64,000 nt of DNA from Plotosus lineatus (lineage: Eukaryota > Chordata > Actinopteri > Siluriformes > Plotosidae), in NCBI GenBank assembly GCA_024760905.1, contig CM045735.1:6185661-6249660 (forward strand), written 5' to 3'. Of the stretch, positions 22,838 through 33,823 are shown in pieces (within the stretch, counting starts at the first letter, position 1; each line of letters opens with the position of its first letter). The notes below the pieces were generated by a model. That model did no database searches. It saw only the letters and a program-made list of their open reading frames with translations, and was not told where the DNA came from. A program made the translations under genes and the position numbers.

Positions 22838-23250
22838 CCCCAGTGCAGCTATCTGGGCTATTAAATGTTGACCATGTCTCTCACTGTCTCCCCAGTGCAG
22901 CTAACTGGGTTATCAAAGGCGGGCCATGTCTGTCACTGTCTATGGTGAGAGGCATGTAAAAGAACCATTGCTGACTTTCGTAAAGAGTAGCTGCAAAGTC
23001 GTCAGCGTGTTTCTGTCCCTTGCTAAAAGGGTTGTGACAGGAAGGGCATCCGACGTAAAAACCTCTGCCAAATCAAACGTGCGAATCAGATGATTCGCTG
23101 TGGCGACTCCCGAGTAAAAGGGAAAAAGCCGAAAGGAAGACAGACATGTCTCTCACTGTCTGTGGTGTGAGGTTCATGTAAAAGAACCACTGCTGACTTT
23201 TGTAAAGCGGCGCTACATAGTCATCAGTGTGTTTCTGCTCTGCGATGAAA
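22838..23250 (+). mobile_element. Older SINE-B copy split by a younger SINE-B
   Basis: The outer copy consists of 22838-22889 and 23162-23250. It runs from the body start to 'ctgctctgcgatg', which is the T1 entry point. Confidence 0.8.
22890..23144 (+). mobile_element. SINE-B with T2 (RTE-type) tail, nested
   Basis: A 5'-truncated SINE-B body. After 'gtgtttctgtcccttgctaa' it continues into T2 and ends 'tcgctgtggcgactcccgag' ... 'gccgaaaggaag', which matches the end of the RTE LINE at 6325-6377. It is flanked by a perfect 17-bp duplication, catgtctctcactgtct (22873-22889 and 23145-23161). Confidence 0.9.
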
Positions 23251-24155
23251 ATTTTTAAAAACTAAATAAAATGTTTTGACATTTCAGAAAAAAATGAGGG
23301 ATTTGCAAAAGTACGATTTGGTAAATTAGAAAATCATTTTGTTTGTATTTTTATATAAATTCTCCTTTACGCTGATTAATAAAAATAATAGCGATGCTGA
23401 CTTTTGTTTGCGATGTTTCCTGTACACATCATGTCTATTGCACTCAGCCGTCCTGATTTTATGGAATTGGGCCAAGAGACCCAAACAAGGTTGAGTTTTG
23501 TAGGTAAAAAGGCAATTACATCTGTTCTCAAAACATATTTTGTTCGCAGCAGGATCAAAATAAACACAAGTGACTTTTGGAGTACAGAGCAGTCAGGATG
23601 ACCTCATGCTGCTTTGAGTTTGTTGTGAAGCCAGGCAGTCATGAGGCGTGACATCACATATGAAAACAAATGATGTTGCAGGTTAATTTACTCTATTTTT
23701 TTTTTTTATTTGTTATTATCTTGAACTATTTCAGAAATTATTTCCAATGTGCTACAGAAATAGGCACAAAAACATTCTATTCTTTTTATTACTGTAATCC
23801 GAGGCACACGTGTAGGAATCAGAGACTCTGCACCTGTGTATATAATGAATTCACTGTGACTAGCCCCACCTCTAACACATGCTAACTAGCCTATCAGGTG
23901 TGATCTGCATGTAGCGTTTTCTTCGAACTGACCAAACCTGTGATACCCGACCCCAGTAAATCTGTATAAAAGTCTGAAAAATGATAAAATATAGATTGTA
24001 GACCACAGGTCTGTGTGCTGAGCTCCTATTTGTTCCTTGGGCCCGATAAGATAACGTAATATTTGAATGGTGGTGGGAATTTCTTTGATGCAGTATATGC
24101 AGTATAATCATGCATTTTTCTCTTAATATTTAATGTGAACACGAAAACCACTCAT
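23251..24155. other. Intergenic, nothing recognised
   Basis: Short overlapping frames only. Confidence 0.45.
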
Positions 24156-24237
24156 GTGTAAAAATCCAACAGACTTACCTACCCACCTATCACAGTGGTG
24201 TAGTGGGAGGGTAGGTAAGTCTGTTGGGTTTTTACAC
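24156..24237. repeat. 82-base hairpin-forming inverted repeat
   Basis: 29-base arms (24156-24184 and 24209-24237), 28 of 29 complementary, with a 24-base loop. Size and shape are those of a microRNA precursor-like hairpin or a tiny foldback element. No seed could be matched by eye. Confidence 0.9.
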
Positions 24238-24487
24238 CCGAGCATAATGGCTCATCAGGATGGTGCTTATCTCCGGTACCCTTATCATGGAGCAACTAGG
24301 AGTTCAATTTCACTTGAAGCCCAGTTCAACCCATCACAGAAGGCAAAAAAATAAAGGTCTTTTGTTGTATGCATGGGGGGAAAGTTGCTTTTCTGAGGCG
24401 TTCCCTGGTGCGTTCCAGTAGAAGAGCTCTGAATATTTCTTACCACCATGGCGTTCCGGTGTTTTCTGGCTTACTTGCACCCATGAA

Positions 24488-24560
24488 GAAACGTAGTGGT
24501 TAGCATGTCCTCCTTGGTAAGAGCATCTCTACATAGAATTTGTGTGTGCTGTGTGACATG
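24488..24560 (+). mobile_element. SINE-A head fragment
   Basis: Head 'aacgtagtggttagcatgtc' with only the start of the body. Confidence 0.55.
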
Positions 24561-24619
24561 CAAGAACATGCAATCAGCCAAACTTTACTGCCAACTGCAG
24601 TGCTACTGCCGGAATTTAG

Positions 24620-24898
24620 CCCTTTAACACCTGAATTATTTTTTGCAGTTAAAAAATGTATCACTACTGTTTCCTAATCAAAAAGGCCTAAGGAAACACT
24701 CTGAACAAATTCATGAACAACACAATCCTGCACACTCAAGGCCGTCTCACAGCTGACTGAGGCAAGTGGGACCAAGCTGTGTTGCATCAGGCGATGCTAC
24801 AACAACTATAGAACACTTTCTGAAAGGCAGCATCACGCGTCTAGTAGTTATTAGCATTTTTGAAAGAGGACCATATGGTCCTGCTGGGCGTTAAAGGG
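24620..24898. mobile_element. piggyBac-type MITE, copy 1
   Basis: Begins ccctttaacacc and ends ggcgttaaaggg, with TTAA on the right (24899-24902) and a decayed TTAG on the left. The interior ('gtctcacagctgactga', 'gaggaccatatggtcctg') matches the copy at 31309-31668. Confidence 0.75.
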
Positions 24899-24902
24899 TT
24901 AA

Positions 24903-25875
24903 ACTGTCAGGAAAAGGGTTCGTCTGTTGATGGAGTATAATTTTGCCCAGTGCACATTATTTATTCCTAAGCACTGACTTCTTGATGGAAACCATGAACA
25001 TTTGGACCTAATAGAATTTTTGTGGTTGAAACCAAACACTCGCAAAGTTTTTCCACAGTAGATTTCTGCTTCTACACTGAAGGCCTTGACTGATGCAGGA
25101 TTGCTGAATGTGCCAGTTCAGTAGAACTTATCCCACATTTCAGGTTATATCTCTCATGTCATCATTACCTGCGTCCACACACTGACCATGTTAGAATCCA
25201 CGTCACTAAACTTCTACCTGAACTCGCTTTTTTCCTTGGCATGTCCATGTGACCTACTTTAGGCAAGAATCCACCCTCCCATCTTTTTTCTTTTCCTCCC
25301 CTCCCCTCTCTTTTTTCGATTGTCCTTCTTTTCTAACTCCATCTTTCTCTTTGAGCCACTCTTATATTTAAAGCGGTAGATCACCCAGGATTGTGAATTC
25401 GATTTAGACGCATGGAGAAAGGCTCTAAAAGGCTGCGAGATGGACGTCAAGGGATTGTGTTGCATTATTAGGGCTTAACTGCGCCCGCTCCACCTTTCCA
25501 ACCTCATATATAACTCCACCCTTTTTTTTTGTTTGTTTTCCAAGCTCTGCTTCTCAGATAAGACCATAAACAGGAACTTAAGGTGTGAGACATAAACGCA
25601 CTGACTACCATCTCAGCGTCTTATCAGGAGCAGAGGAGCCGAAGACGTTATTACTTTAATACAGGTACAGAATTTTTATTTTTCTTAAACGTTTCTTATT
25701 ATTTATGATGTAGTCATGTTTATTTATTGTCCTGAATGCTACACATGTATATTTACATAGGATGTAATGACAGTCAGATGATCTCCTTGGCCATTTTTTC
25801 CCCTGGGATGTACATTTTTTATGGCAAAACACCACTGAATTTTTAAATCTTGTTGGCCATAATTTTTGATTAATT
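24903..25875. other. Intergenic, nothing recognised
   Basis: Includes a pyrimidine-rich patch at about 25275-25345. Confidence 0.45.
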
Positions 25876-26098
25876 GAGCCTATCTTGGACAACCCTGGGC
25901 AAAGGTGTGGTACACCCTGAACAGCTTGCCAGACCACTGCAGAGCCAACACATGCACAATTATTCACATTCTCATCCACACTTAGTGGCAATTTGGAGGA
26001 GGTCAATATACAAACTCCACACAGATAAATGTCCAAGCCCGGACCTCGAACCCAGGACCTTTTTGCTGTGAGGCGGATGTGCTAACCACTGTACTGCC
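25876..26098 (-). mobile_element. SINE-A copy
   Basis: The - strand shows head 'agtggttagcacatccgcct', B-box 'gggttcgaggtcc' and the T1 start. The body is shortened. Confidence 0.78.
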
Positions 26099-26940
26099 CT
26101 GTGTCCTTACTGGTGGCGTAATCTTAACTAATAGGGTAACACACTAAATCATAATACACAAATTACAGGGTGTGTACCCTTTAATACCACTTACGACAGG
26201 CTAAGTACCTCTTATTAGCACGTAAGTAGCTGTTAAGTAAGTACAGAGCAATTAAACTTGAGGCCTATAATTTAAGTCATTAACTATTATAATATCAGAC
26301 TAACAATAAAAATAATAATTTTAAATGTTAAAATGTGTTATTCAGCAAATTTATTGTGTAATCATTCATAAAATCTTGCTTTCAAGGACTATTCAGCGAT
26401 ATCCACCTCGACTTCAGTGCATAATTTTTAGTTCTCATGAGTGTTGTGGAACAATACGTGAGTCTTGTTGTTCGGCAATTAAAATTAAAGGAATATGATA
26501 AATAATCAGAATCCTCTCAGGCCTCATTGTACCACCGTGTCGGTGGTGTCCTTAAAAAGCAAATACACACACGCACATTTTTGAGGTTCAGCATGAGAGC
26601 AGACACCATCAGCCGTAGTCTGGCTTTCTGTCGAAGTTTGCTCTGCGATTATAAGCCTTAAGAACCTGAACTTACTGAGAGATTATTGTAGAAGAAAATA
26701 GACAGCTGCCTTTAATACTCGACTCAGGTTTACAAAATAGAAGAAACATCTGAATAAGGACAAAACAGACAGCTTTAAGATGGCTTTCCGTTAGGATTAC
26801 ACATAGACAGAGTGTGGGTAATTTGATAGAACGTACATAATCAGCTCTCAGGAGGAATTTGGGTCTGCCAGGTATTTGCTAAATCTGTCTCATTCTGGAA
26901 ATAAATGCTGCAGCAAGCATTAACAGTCACCAGGGCTGAA
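26099..26940. other. Intergenic, nothing recognised
   Basis: No supported feature. Confidence 0.45.
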
Positions 26941-28393
26941 TTTTGTATAGCATAGTATGGTATAGTATAGTACACTGGAATGTAATATAATATAATATAA
27001 TATAATATAATATAATATAATACAATAAAATATTATATAATATAACACAATATAATATCATATACAGTAATATAATATAATATAATATAATATCACAAAG
27101 TATCCTATAGTATATTTAGTATAATTGTGTATAGTTAAGTATAGTAAAGTGTAGTGTAGTGTGGTCTCATATACTGTGATGTAGTTTAGTATGGTATAGT
27201 ATGGTATAGTATACTGTGGTGTATGTAATATAATATAGTGTGGTGTACTGAAGTGTAGTATAATACAATATAGTATAGTGTGGTGTAGTATGGTATAGTA
27301 TATGTGGTGTAATATAATATACTGTGATATACTCCAGTTCACCTCAGTACAATAATATAATACTGTACAATATACTGTGGTGTAGTTTTGCAGAGTATGT
27401 TATAGTATACTGTGGTGTAATATCATATGGTGTGATGTACTGAAGTGTAGTATAATATAATATAATACAGTGGGGTGTAGTGTGGAATAGAATGGTATAG
27501 TACTGTATACTGTGGTATGATATAGTGTGATATACTGACATGTACTGTAGTATAATATAATATAATATAATATAGTGGGGTATAGTATGGTATAGTATAC
27601 TGTGGTTTAGTATAATATGGTATGATGTACTGAAGTGTAGTATAATACAATATAGTACGGTGTGGTTATAGTATAGTGTGGTGTAGTACGGTATAGTATA
27701 TCTGTGGTGTAGTTTTGCAGAGTATGTTATAGTATACTATGGTGTAATATCATATGGTGTGATGTATTGAAGTGTAGTATAATATAATATAATACAGTGG
27801 GGTGTAGTGTGGAATAGAATGGTATAGTACTGTATACTGTGGTATGATATAGTGTGATATACTGACATGTACTGTAGTATAATATAATATAATATAATAT
27901 AATATAGTGGGGTATAGTATGGTATAGTATACTGTGGTTTAGTATAATATGGTATGATGTACTGAAGTGTAGTATAATACAATATAGTACGGTGTGGTAT
28001 AGTATAGTGTGGTGTAGTATGGTATAGTATATCTGTGGTGTAGTTTTGCAGAGTATGTTATAGTATACTATGGTGTAATATCATATGGTGTGATGTATTG
28101 AAGTGTAGTATAATATAATATAATACAGTGGGGTGTAGTGTGGAATAGAATGGTATATTACTGTATACTGTGGTATGATATAGTGTGATATACTGACATG
28201 TACTGTAGTATAATATAATATAATATAGTGGGGTATAGTATGGTATAGTATACTGTGGTTTAGTATAATATGGTATGATGTACTGAAGTGTAGTATAATA
28301 CAATATAGTACGGTGTGGTATAGTAGTATAGTGTGGTGTAGTGTAGTATGGTGAAGTATACTGTGATATGGTCTGGTACGCTACAGTACTGTA
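26941..28393. repeat. TATAG/TATAA-type satellite with ~329-bp higher-order repeat
   Basis: A 1.45-kb block of degenerate five-base units (TATAG, TATAA, TGTAG, TGGTA). Inside it a longer unit recurs: the anchor tgtagttttgcagagtatgt starts at 27381, 27709 and 28039, giving periods of 328 and 330 bases and near-identical copies. All frames here are spurious Tyr/Ile-rich strings. Confidence 0.92.
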
Positions 28394-28394
28394 G

Positions 28395-28907
28395 AGTAGA
28401 ACAGAGAAAGGTATACTATTCTCTCTTCTAACACGATGACAAAGCCTTTTTAGCCTTTTTTTTTATTCTTCTCCTTCATTGTTATAGGCCTCATCCTCTT
28501 TGTAATCCTCCTACTGGCTGGCCTCTTCGCCTTCGTCCCTCTCTCTCTCGCCCTCCCTCCATCCATGCTCTCCTCTCCTCTTCACGCATCAGTCGAATCC
28601 ATTTTGCAAATGATTTGTGCACGGCTACGGGGACGGGAATGAACCGGTGGTGCTATTTTTAGCTCAAGCCAAAGGAGGGTGGAGGAAGCGAGCGAGCGAG
28701 GGAGTGAGTGAGCAAGTGAGAGAGCTAGTGAGTGCAGGAGAGTGCATACGTAGGAAAGAAAGAGAAGGGAGAACGAGTGTAAGGGGGTGGTAGTGTTGTT
28801 TTTCCTTGTGGAGCAGTAGTTGAGTGCTGGGCTGTGGCAGGGAGCAAGGGCAGCCGTGAAGAGCAAGGAGACAAGCGGAGGCAGAGGAGACGATTAGAAA
28901 CCTCGAG
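28395..28907 (+). promoter_or_regulatory. Putative promoter and 5' UTR exon of the depp1-like gene
   Basis: Non-repetitive, locally GC- and purine-rich DNA just 5' of the depp1-like coding exon. It contains a MEF2-type box and ends in a plausible donor, cctcgag|gtacca (28901-28909). The coding exon starts two bases before its ATG, so an upstream non-coding exon is expected. This is the nearest candidate, not a proven one. Confidence 0.4.
28653..28662 (+). promoter_or_regulatory. MEF2-type box ctatttttag
   Basis: Perfect match to the MEF2 core, in the putative promoter of the depp1-like gene. The same 10-mer occurs by chance elsewhere in the window, so context matters. Confidence 0.35.
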
Positions 28908-29151
28908 GTACCAGAGACATAGAGGAGGTGGGAGCATCTCGATCTTCTTGATATTCCTCAGTATGTATCTCACCTGTACTGCCTTCATAGTTATTGCTAG
29001 TATTTTTAGCAAATTTAGTTCTCAGCTTGAGAATTTAATAAATTCGCATAGGAAGGTCCAGATTGAATGGACTAAGCTTCCAGGTGTGCCAGATGTGTAC
29101 GTGAGGAGGCTGCAGGGAGGGCGAAGGGGATGCTTTGTGTTCTTTTAGTGG

Positions 29152-29156
<5 letters not shown>

Positions 29157-29230
<74 letters not shown>
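29157..29230. repeat. (GT)n microsatellite
   Basis: About 37 GT units in the presumed intron upstream of the depp1-like coding exon. Confidence 0.95.
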
Positions 29231-29233
<3 letters not shown>

Positions 29234-29284
29234 TTTAGATATTTGCTTCTCAGGAGCTGTTGGAGGAATTGCCAGGATTAGGTG

Positions 29285-29291
29285 GTAAACA
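29285..29291 (+). promoter_or_regulatory. FOXO-core motif gtaaaca
   Basis: Perfect FOXO core, 540 bases upstream of the coding exon of a gene whose mammalian counterpart is a known FOXO target. A 7-mer alone is weak evidence. Confidence 0.3.
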
Positions 29292-29621
29292 TTAGGAGAG
29301 AAAGCAGTAGGGGAGGGAGGGAAGGAGGGGGTGTCAGTTTATTTACTTTGTTCTTTCACCCAGATGGTGGGGTTGTGCCCAGCATTGGCAAGAAAGAACT
29401 AGCCGTCTTTGTGTATATACATTTCAGATGAAATATTAGGCGTATATATTGAGAGTATGCATCTGTGTGCGCTTATAAATGCGTAGATGTGTGGATGTGG
29501 ATGTCTGCGCTCTCCAGTCGAAATGAAATCTGAGATGTAACTGGAAGAGGAGTTTCCATGGAGACTAGGCTTGCACATTTTCCTGTAATCGATGTATCGT
29601 GTTATGTGAATTGATTATTTG

Positions 29622-29628
29622 TGTTTAC
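29622..29628 (-). promoter_or_regulatory. FOXO-core motif (tgtttac on +)
   Basis: Second FOXO core, in reverse orientation, 197 bases upstream of the coding start. Confidence 0.3.
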
Positions 29629-29824
29629 AGTAAGGAGAAGGCAACACGCAGAAAAATGGAATGAATTGTCCAATAATAAGCTTTTATTATAATATTAATG
29701 CCATACATCGTTGATGGAGAACACATTATATAAATATGGTGAGATAAATCGGTGCACTTTATGAAGACGTACTCAAAAGTAGGAATGAGGAGACTATAAT
29801 AAAGCCATGTTTGTTTGTGCAGAG

Positions 29825-30568
29825 ATGCGGCCCAGGTCTAGACTACTGGCCAAGCGAGGACTCCCCACCATCCGTGAGGGTTCGGAGGAGCTCGTACATG
29901 ACCTGAACCAGACCAACAGTGAACACAGCAGTGCACAGGACTACTTCCACTCCATCTGCCAGCTGGCCAGACCTACTTTTCCTTTGCATGAGCCAGACCG
30001 TGACATCCTGTCCATCGGCAGACTGGACTCACCGAAGCCATGTTTGCGTCCACACCGTTTGCGCCAGCTCGTGCAGCCGCTAACCAACTCTTTTGATACC
30101 TTCACAACCCAATCAGCGAAGCTGGAGACGCCAGGGCCTTCTTCCTCAGAGCCACAGCAAGCACAAGGTTTAGAGCAGGACTGTCCAACCTCCACTGACC
30201 CTCTGGAGTACCTCTACGGCTATAGAGAAATAGAAGATCCCTCTCCCTCCACCAGGAGGGGCAAAATTCCTCTTCGTAGGGCACGCAGCGTGCCCTGCCC
30301 TGGTCTTGATGCCCAGACCAAAAGCACTTGTCCTGATCTGCGTCTACCAGAATCTGTCCTCTCTCCGGTTGTGCCCCAGCGTTCGCCACTCAGTAGAAAG
30401 AAGCTAGACGGCACCAAGGTCGATAGCGCCCATTGTGCTTGGAGGGCAAAAAGTAGTCGTAGTTTGGACAAACAAACTATCGTGTCACACTGGATCGCAG
30501 AGTGCCGGAGTGCATGGAGGGAAGCCCGAATCCGTGCTTGCATGCTACCCGCCATTGCCGAAAAGTAA
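29825..30568 (+). CDS. depp1: DEPP1-like autophagy regulator (C10orf10 homologue)
   Basis: A 247-residue protein in one coding exon. DEPP1 is a small FOXO-, progesterone- and hypoxia-responsive protein that modulates autophagy and oxidative stress. No enzymatic fold is known. Four separated blocks match what I know of mammalian DEPP1: the N-terminus RSRLL...LPTIRE...EE (residues 4-22), DYFHSICQLARPT (39-51), DPLEYLYG (125-132) and the C-terminal LPAIAE (241-246). The linkers are Pro/Ser-rich and look disordered. No signal peptide or membrane segment is seen. Human DEPP1 is about 212 residues, so this copy is slightly longer. The start at 29825 was chosen because the preceding AG (29821-29822) closes a good acceptor, tttgtttgtgcag. 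Codons before it would be intronic. No relatives lie beside it. Confidence 0.75.
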   Translation: MRPRSRLLAKRGLPTIREGSEELVHDLNQTNSEHSSAQDYFHSICQLARPTFPLHEPDRDILSIGRLDSPKPCLRPHRLRQLVQPLTNSFDTFTTQSAKLETPGPSSSEPQQAQGLEQDCPTSTDPLEYLYGYREIEDPSPSTRRGKIPLRRARSVPCPGLDAQTKSTCPDLRLPESVLSPVVPQRSPLSRKKLDGTKVDSAHCAWRAKSSRSLDKQTIVSHWIAECRSAWREARIRACMLPAIAEK

Positions 30569-30867
30569 TGCTCCTCCATTTCACTCAAGCTATATATCTC
30601 CTCTCACGGTCTAAAATAATTTCCCTGGTATCAGAACTAGAGGAATGATGTGACTTCACGGTTTCGGGTTGATTTACATAACCATTTTTAGGTGTAAACT
30701 AATCTAAAGTGACCCGATAGATGGTGACGTGTTAATGCCAATCCACAGTGTAGAGTTATGCTAAATGTCAGTGATAAAAGCTGGTCAGTGTCAGTCCAGT
30801 CTTGTCCAGTTGTAATCAATAACTATATCGGTTGTTGGAAGACATTAACATTGTTTGGTGATTTAAG

Positions 30868-30873
30868 AATAAA
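30868..30873 (+). terminator. Poly(A) signal of the depp1-like gene
   Basis: AATAAA 300 bases after the stop, the first canonical hexamer. Later ones near 32475 could serve a longer 3' UTR. Confidence 0.5.
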
Positions 30874-31304
30874 AAAAGACCTTAAAACTGCAGTACTAAA
30901 ATAGAATGTTCTGTACTTATATTTTAAATGGTAGATTATCCAATGAATGTTAACATGTCAACCAGTGGCCCCCTTTATTGACCATTTCAGAATGTGTTGG
31001 AAATTTTATTATTTAGAGTATGATGTGAAGAGTGCGCCCCAAAACCTTTTTGAGAATTCAAAGTGTTTCCAAAGTCATGGCCGTTTCGATTTTGGACTTT
31101 CTGCCACCTTTTAGACGTCTTGGATGACGGCATTGATTTCAACGAGTTTTTGATAAACTATAAACCTAGACAGTATAGAAATCTGAAACTTGATACCCCC
31201 GTTAATTTTGGCCCTAGAGTTCAGAATCTGAGATGGGCAGTATGGAGATTATACGACTGTCATTTGGGTTGACATGAAACACCCCAAAGATATTCCACAT
31301 AGAT
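30874..31304. other. Intergenic or long 3' UTR, nothing recognised
   Basis: No supported feature. Confidence 0.4.
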
Positions 31305-31308
31305 TTAA

Positions 31309-31668
31309 TCCTTTAACGCCCAAATTTTTTTTTTTTTTTGTGGTTAAAAAAATTATCACTCATTTTTCCTTATGAAAAAGGCCTAAGGAAACACCCTGAA
31401 CACATTTCTTTCAACAAAATTATAATAACACTAATAATAATAATAACATAATAATAACAAAAATAACACGCTCACAAATTCATCAACAATACAATCCTGC
31501 GCACTCAAGGTCGTCTCACAGCTGACTGAGACATGTGGGACCAAGCTGTGTTGCAATAGGCGATACCACAACAAGTATAGAACATGTTCTGAACAGCAGC
31601 AGCACGTGTCTAGTAGTTATTAGCATTTTTTTAAAGAGGACCATATGGTCCTGTTTGGTGTTTAAGGG
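31309..31668. mobile_element. piggyBac-type MITE, copy 2
   Basis: TTAA at 31305-31308 and 31669-31672 flanks ends tcctttaacgcc and ggtgtttaaggg. Homologous to 24620-24898 but carries an extra ATAATA-rich insert of about 60 bp. Confidence 0.82.
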
Positions 31669-31672
31669 TTAA

Positions 31673-32732
31673 GGTAATGAATTTATTTTGAAATATGGCT
31701 ACAGGGAACTCATATAAAGTGCTGTTTTTTGTACCCGCCTCCTAATGGTGTTTGTACGTCAGGGAGGTGGGGGTGAGCACACGACATACATATCAGACAA
31801 TCTCTGGATTGTATATATTAATGAATTCCCAAATATATGCATTTTTCCTAATCTGCATGCCAAAAAGAGTAATAACACAAATGAAAGAGATTGAAATTGA
31901 ATTGAAAAGATTGTGGCACCACACCAACTACATTCTGCTCCCATCTGTTGCCAACACAGAGTTTCGTGAATAACTGCAATTGGTTCATGTCAGTGTTTGT
32001 CTGGGTTTTTTTTTTTTTTTTTAGTAAGTGCATTTTGTCGACATGATCACAACACTCATCATCTCTATGTTCTTGAAATTTTATTTCATAATCTCTTTCT
32101 GCCCAAAATTAATACAGTATATCAACTCTATGTTTTAGTTTTCCCTGAGATTAATGGGAAAAATACCAGGAAATATTCTGAACTTTGAAATTTGCTACTC
32201 CACCCCCACCCCCACCCCCACCCTTCCCCTATCAAATCAGAAGCAGTTATCTCATGAAAAGCCAGGCAAGCGCGAAACTGTTATCCTTATACGACTGTTC
32301 TTATTCACCTTTGAAAAAACAACCTGTTGCCAGCACCAATTTGGCATTTCAGTGTAATTTAACTGTTAAATTATTTCCCATCGTAGAAATTGTTGCATGG
32401 ATTTTGTTATTGATTTTCTAATTATACATTCGAAATGCTGTACGTTCTAATTATTGTAAATGCCACTCCTTTCAATAAAAATAAAAAAGCAGAACGTAGA
32501 ATATGTATTTGTACGTCTTTGAAATTGTATTTTGTTTCTTCACCTTTTAAATAAAAAAGTCTCCATGTTTTATGGCTTCGTTTTTGGTCTCTCACTTTTG
32601 GTCACCCACTTACACCCCCACCTACCCACATACCACTAGTTATTTCTTTTGTTTTATATTACATATAGTTATACTGGAAAAAAAAAAAAAAAAGCAAAAA
32701 AGAAAGCAAAAACCTCAATCACTCAATTGCTG
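31673..32732. other. Intergenic, nothing recognised
   Basis: Holds a (CCCCCA)n patch at about 32200-32226, poly(T) at about 32007-32022 and several AATAAA hexamers. Confidence 0.5.
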
Positions 32733-33045
32733 AACTGTCTTGTCCTACTAGGGTCGCAAAGGCTGGAACCTATCTCAGCCGAATCGGGGCAAAGGTGGTT
32801 ACACCCTGAACGGCTCTCAAGTCCAACCATTCACAGTCACAGCTAGGGGTTAATCTGAAACAGGAGAGCCTGTTATGCACAGATCTGGACTGTAAGAGGA
32901 AACTGGACTACTGGGAGGAATTCCATGTAATCACTGGGAGAACATTCAAATTTCACACCGGGACATTTGTCAAGACTGGGACCCAAAGCCCAAAATGTCC
33001 TCACTGCGAGGTGGATGTACTAATCACTGCGCCACTGTGCTGCCT
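32733..33045 (-). mobile_element. SINE-A with T1, diverged
   Basis: Reverse-strand head ('ggcgcagtgattagtacatc'), body and T1 start. Confidence 0.75.
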
Positions 33046-33094
33046 TGAAAAGTAATGATTACATTTATAATATTTTTATACAGTGGATGCTTAA

Positions 33095-33202
33095 GGGCCG
33101 TTCTCAAAGGCCTATCAGTGGCAGTTTGGTGTTGCTGGGGTTTGAGCCTCTGGCCTTTCAGTAATCCAGAGATGGTGATCTACTGAGCCACCACTACCCT
33201 GT
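33095..33202 (-). mobile_element. SINE-C head fragment
   Basis: On the - strand: 'agtggtggctcagtagatca' and B-box-like 'gaggctcaaacccc'. It resembles the SINE-C head at 49411. Confidence 0.55.
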
Positions 33203-33387
33203 CAAACGCTATGATATTGTTTATCAATGATAAACAGACTGAATCAAAACTTATGCATCAGTTAAAAAAAAACACACCAAGGTCAGATTATTGTCTATAT
33301 GGAGTTCATCTGGGTTCTTTGGTTTTTTCCCATCAATCAAAAAACATAATGATAATTTAACGTACGCATCTCATCCACTCTGTAAAG

Positions 33388-33739
33388 CAGGGGTCTCCAA
33401 TCGTATCCACAAAGGGCCGGTGTGGGTGCAGGTTTTCACTTCAACCAAACAGAAGCCACACCTTCCACCTGTTTCCACCAATCACTGATCATCAAAAGAA
33501 ACGTAAACAAAAACTTGATTGGACATTACGGTTTCAATTCTGAAGTGGGGCCATCTTGGTGAGATCACCTTGCTTTACAACTTAAATGACAATGGATTTA
33601 AGACATGGATGTGGAATCTACGTGGGTTTTTTTTTCGGATGACCGGTGATTGAAACAGGTGGAAGGTGTGGCTACTGTTTGGTTGAAGTGAAAACCTGCA
33701 CCCACACCGTCTCTTTGTGGATAAGATTGGAGACCCCTG
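33388..33739. mobile_element. hAT-type MITE with long inverted ends and 8-bp duplication
   Basis: Terminal repeats caggggtctccaatc and its complement extend inward for about 100 bp ('ggtgcaggttttcacttcaa'). The perfect duplication ctgtaaag lies at 33380-33387 and 33740-33747. Confidence 0.93.
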
Positions 33740-33823
33740 CTGTAAAGCTTGGTCATGGGGAGCACTGATTGAAGATGAGGTACACCCTGAACACCTTACC
33801 AGACCATTGTAGGGCCGGCAGAC

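Noticed and set aside
27058..28303. Repeated Tyr/Ile-rich frames on the - strand (MYYTTLQYIIPYYT-type)
   Set aside because: Produced by the TATAG-type satellite. The repeats in the protein mirror the 329-bp DNA period, and this is not a repeat protein.
28834..29148. 104-codon frame with a hydrophobic stretch upstream of the depp1-like exon
   Set aside because: Joining it to the coding exon at 29823 through the cctcgag|gtacca donor gives the wrong phase. Its composition looks incidental. Treated as possible 5' UTR and intron.
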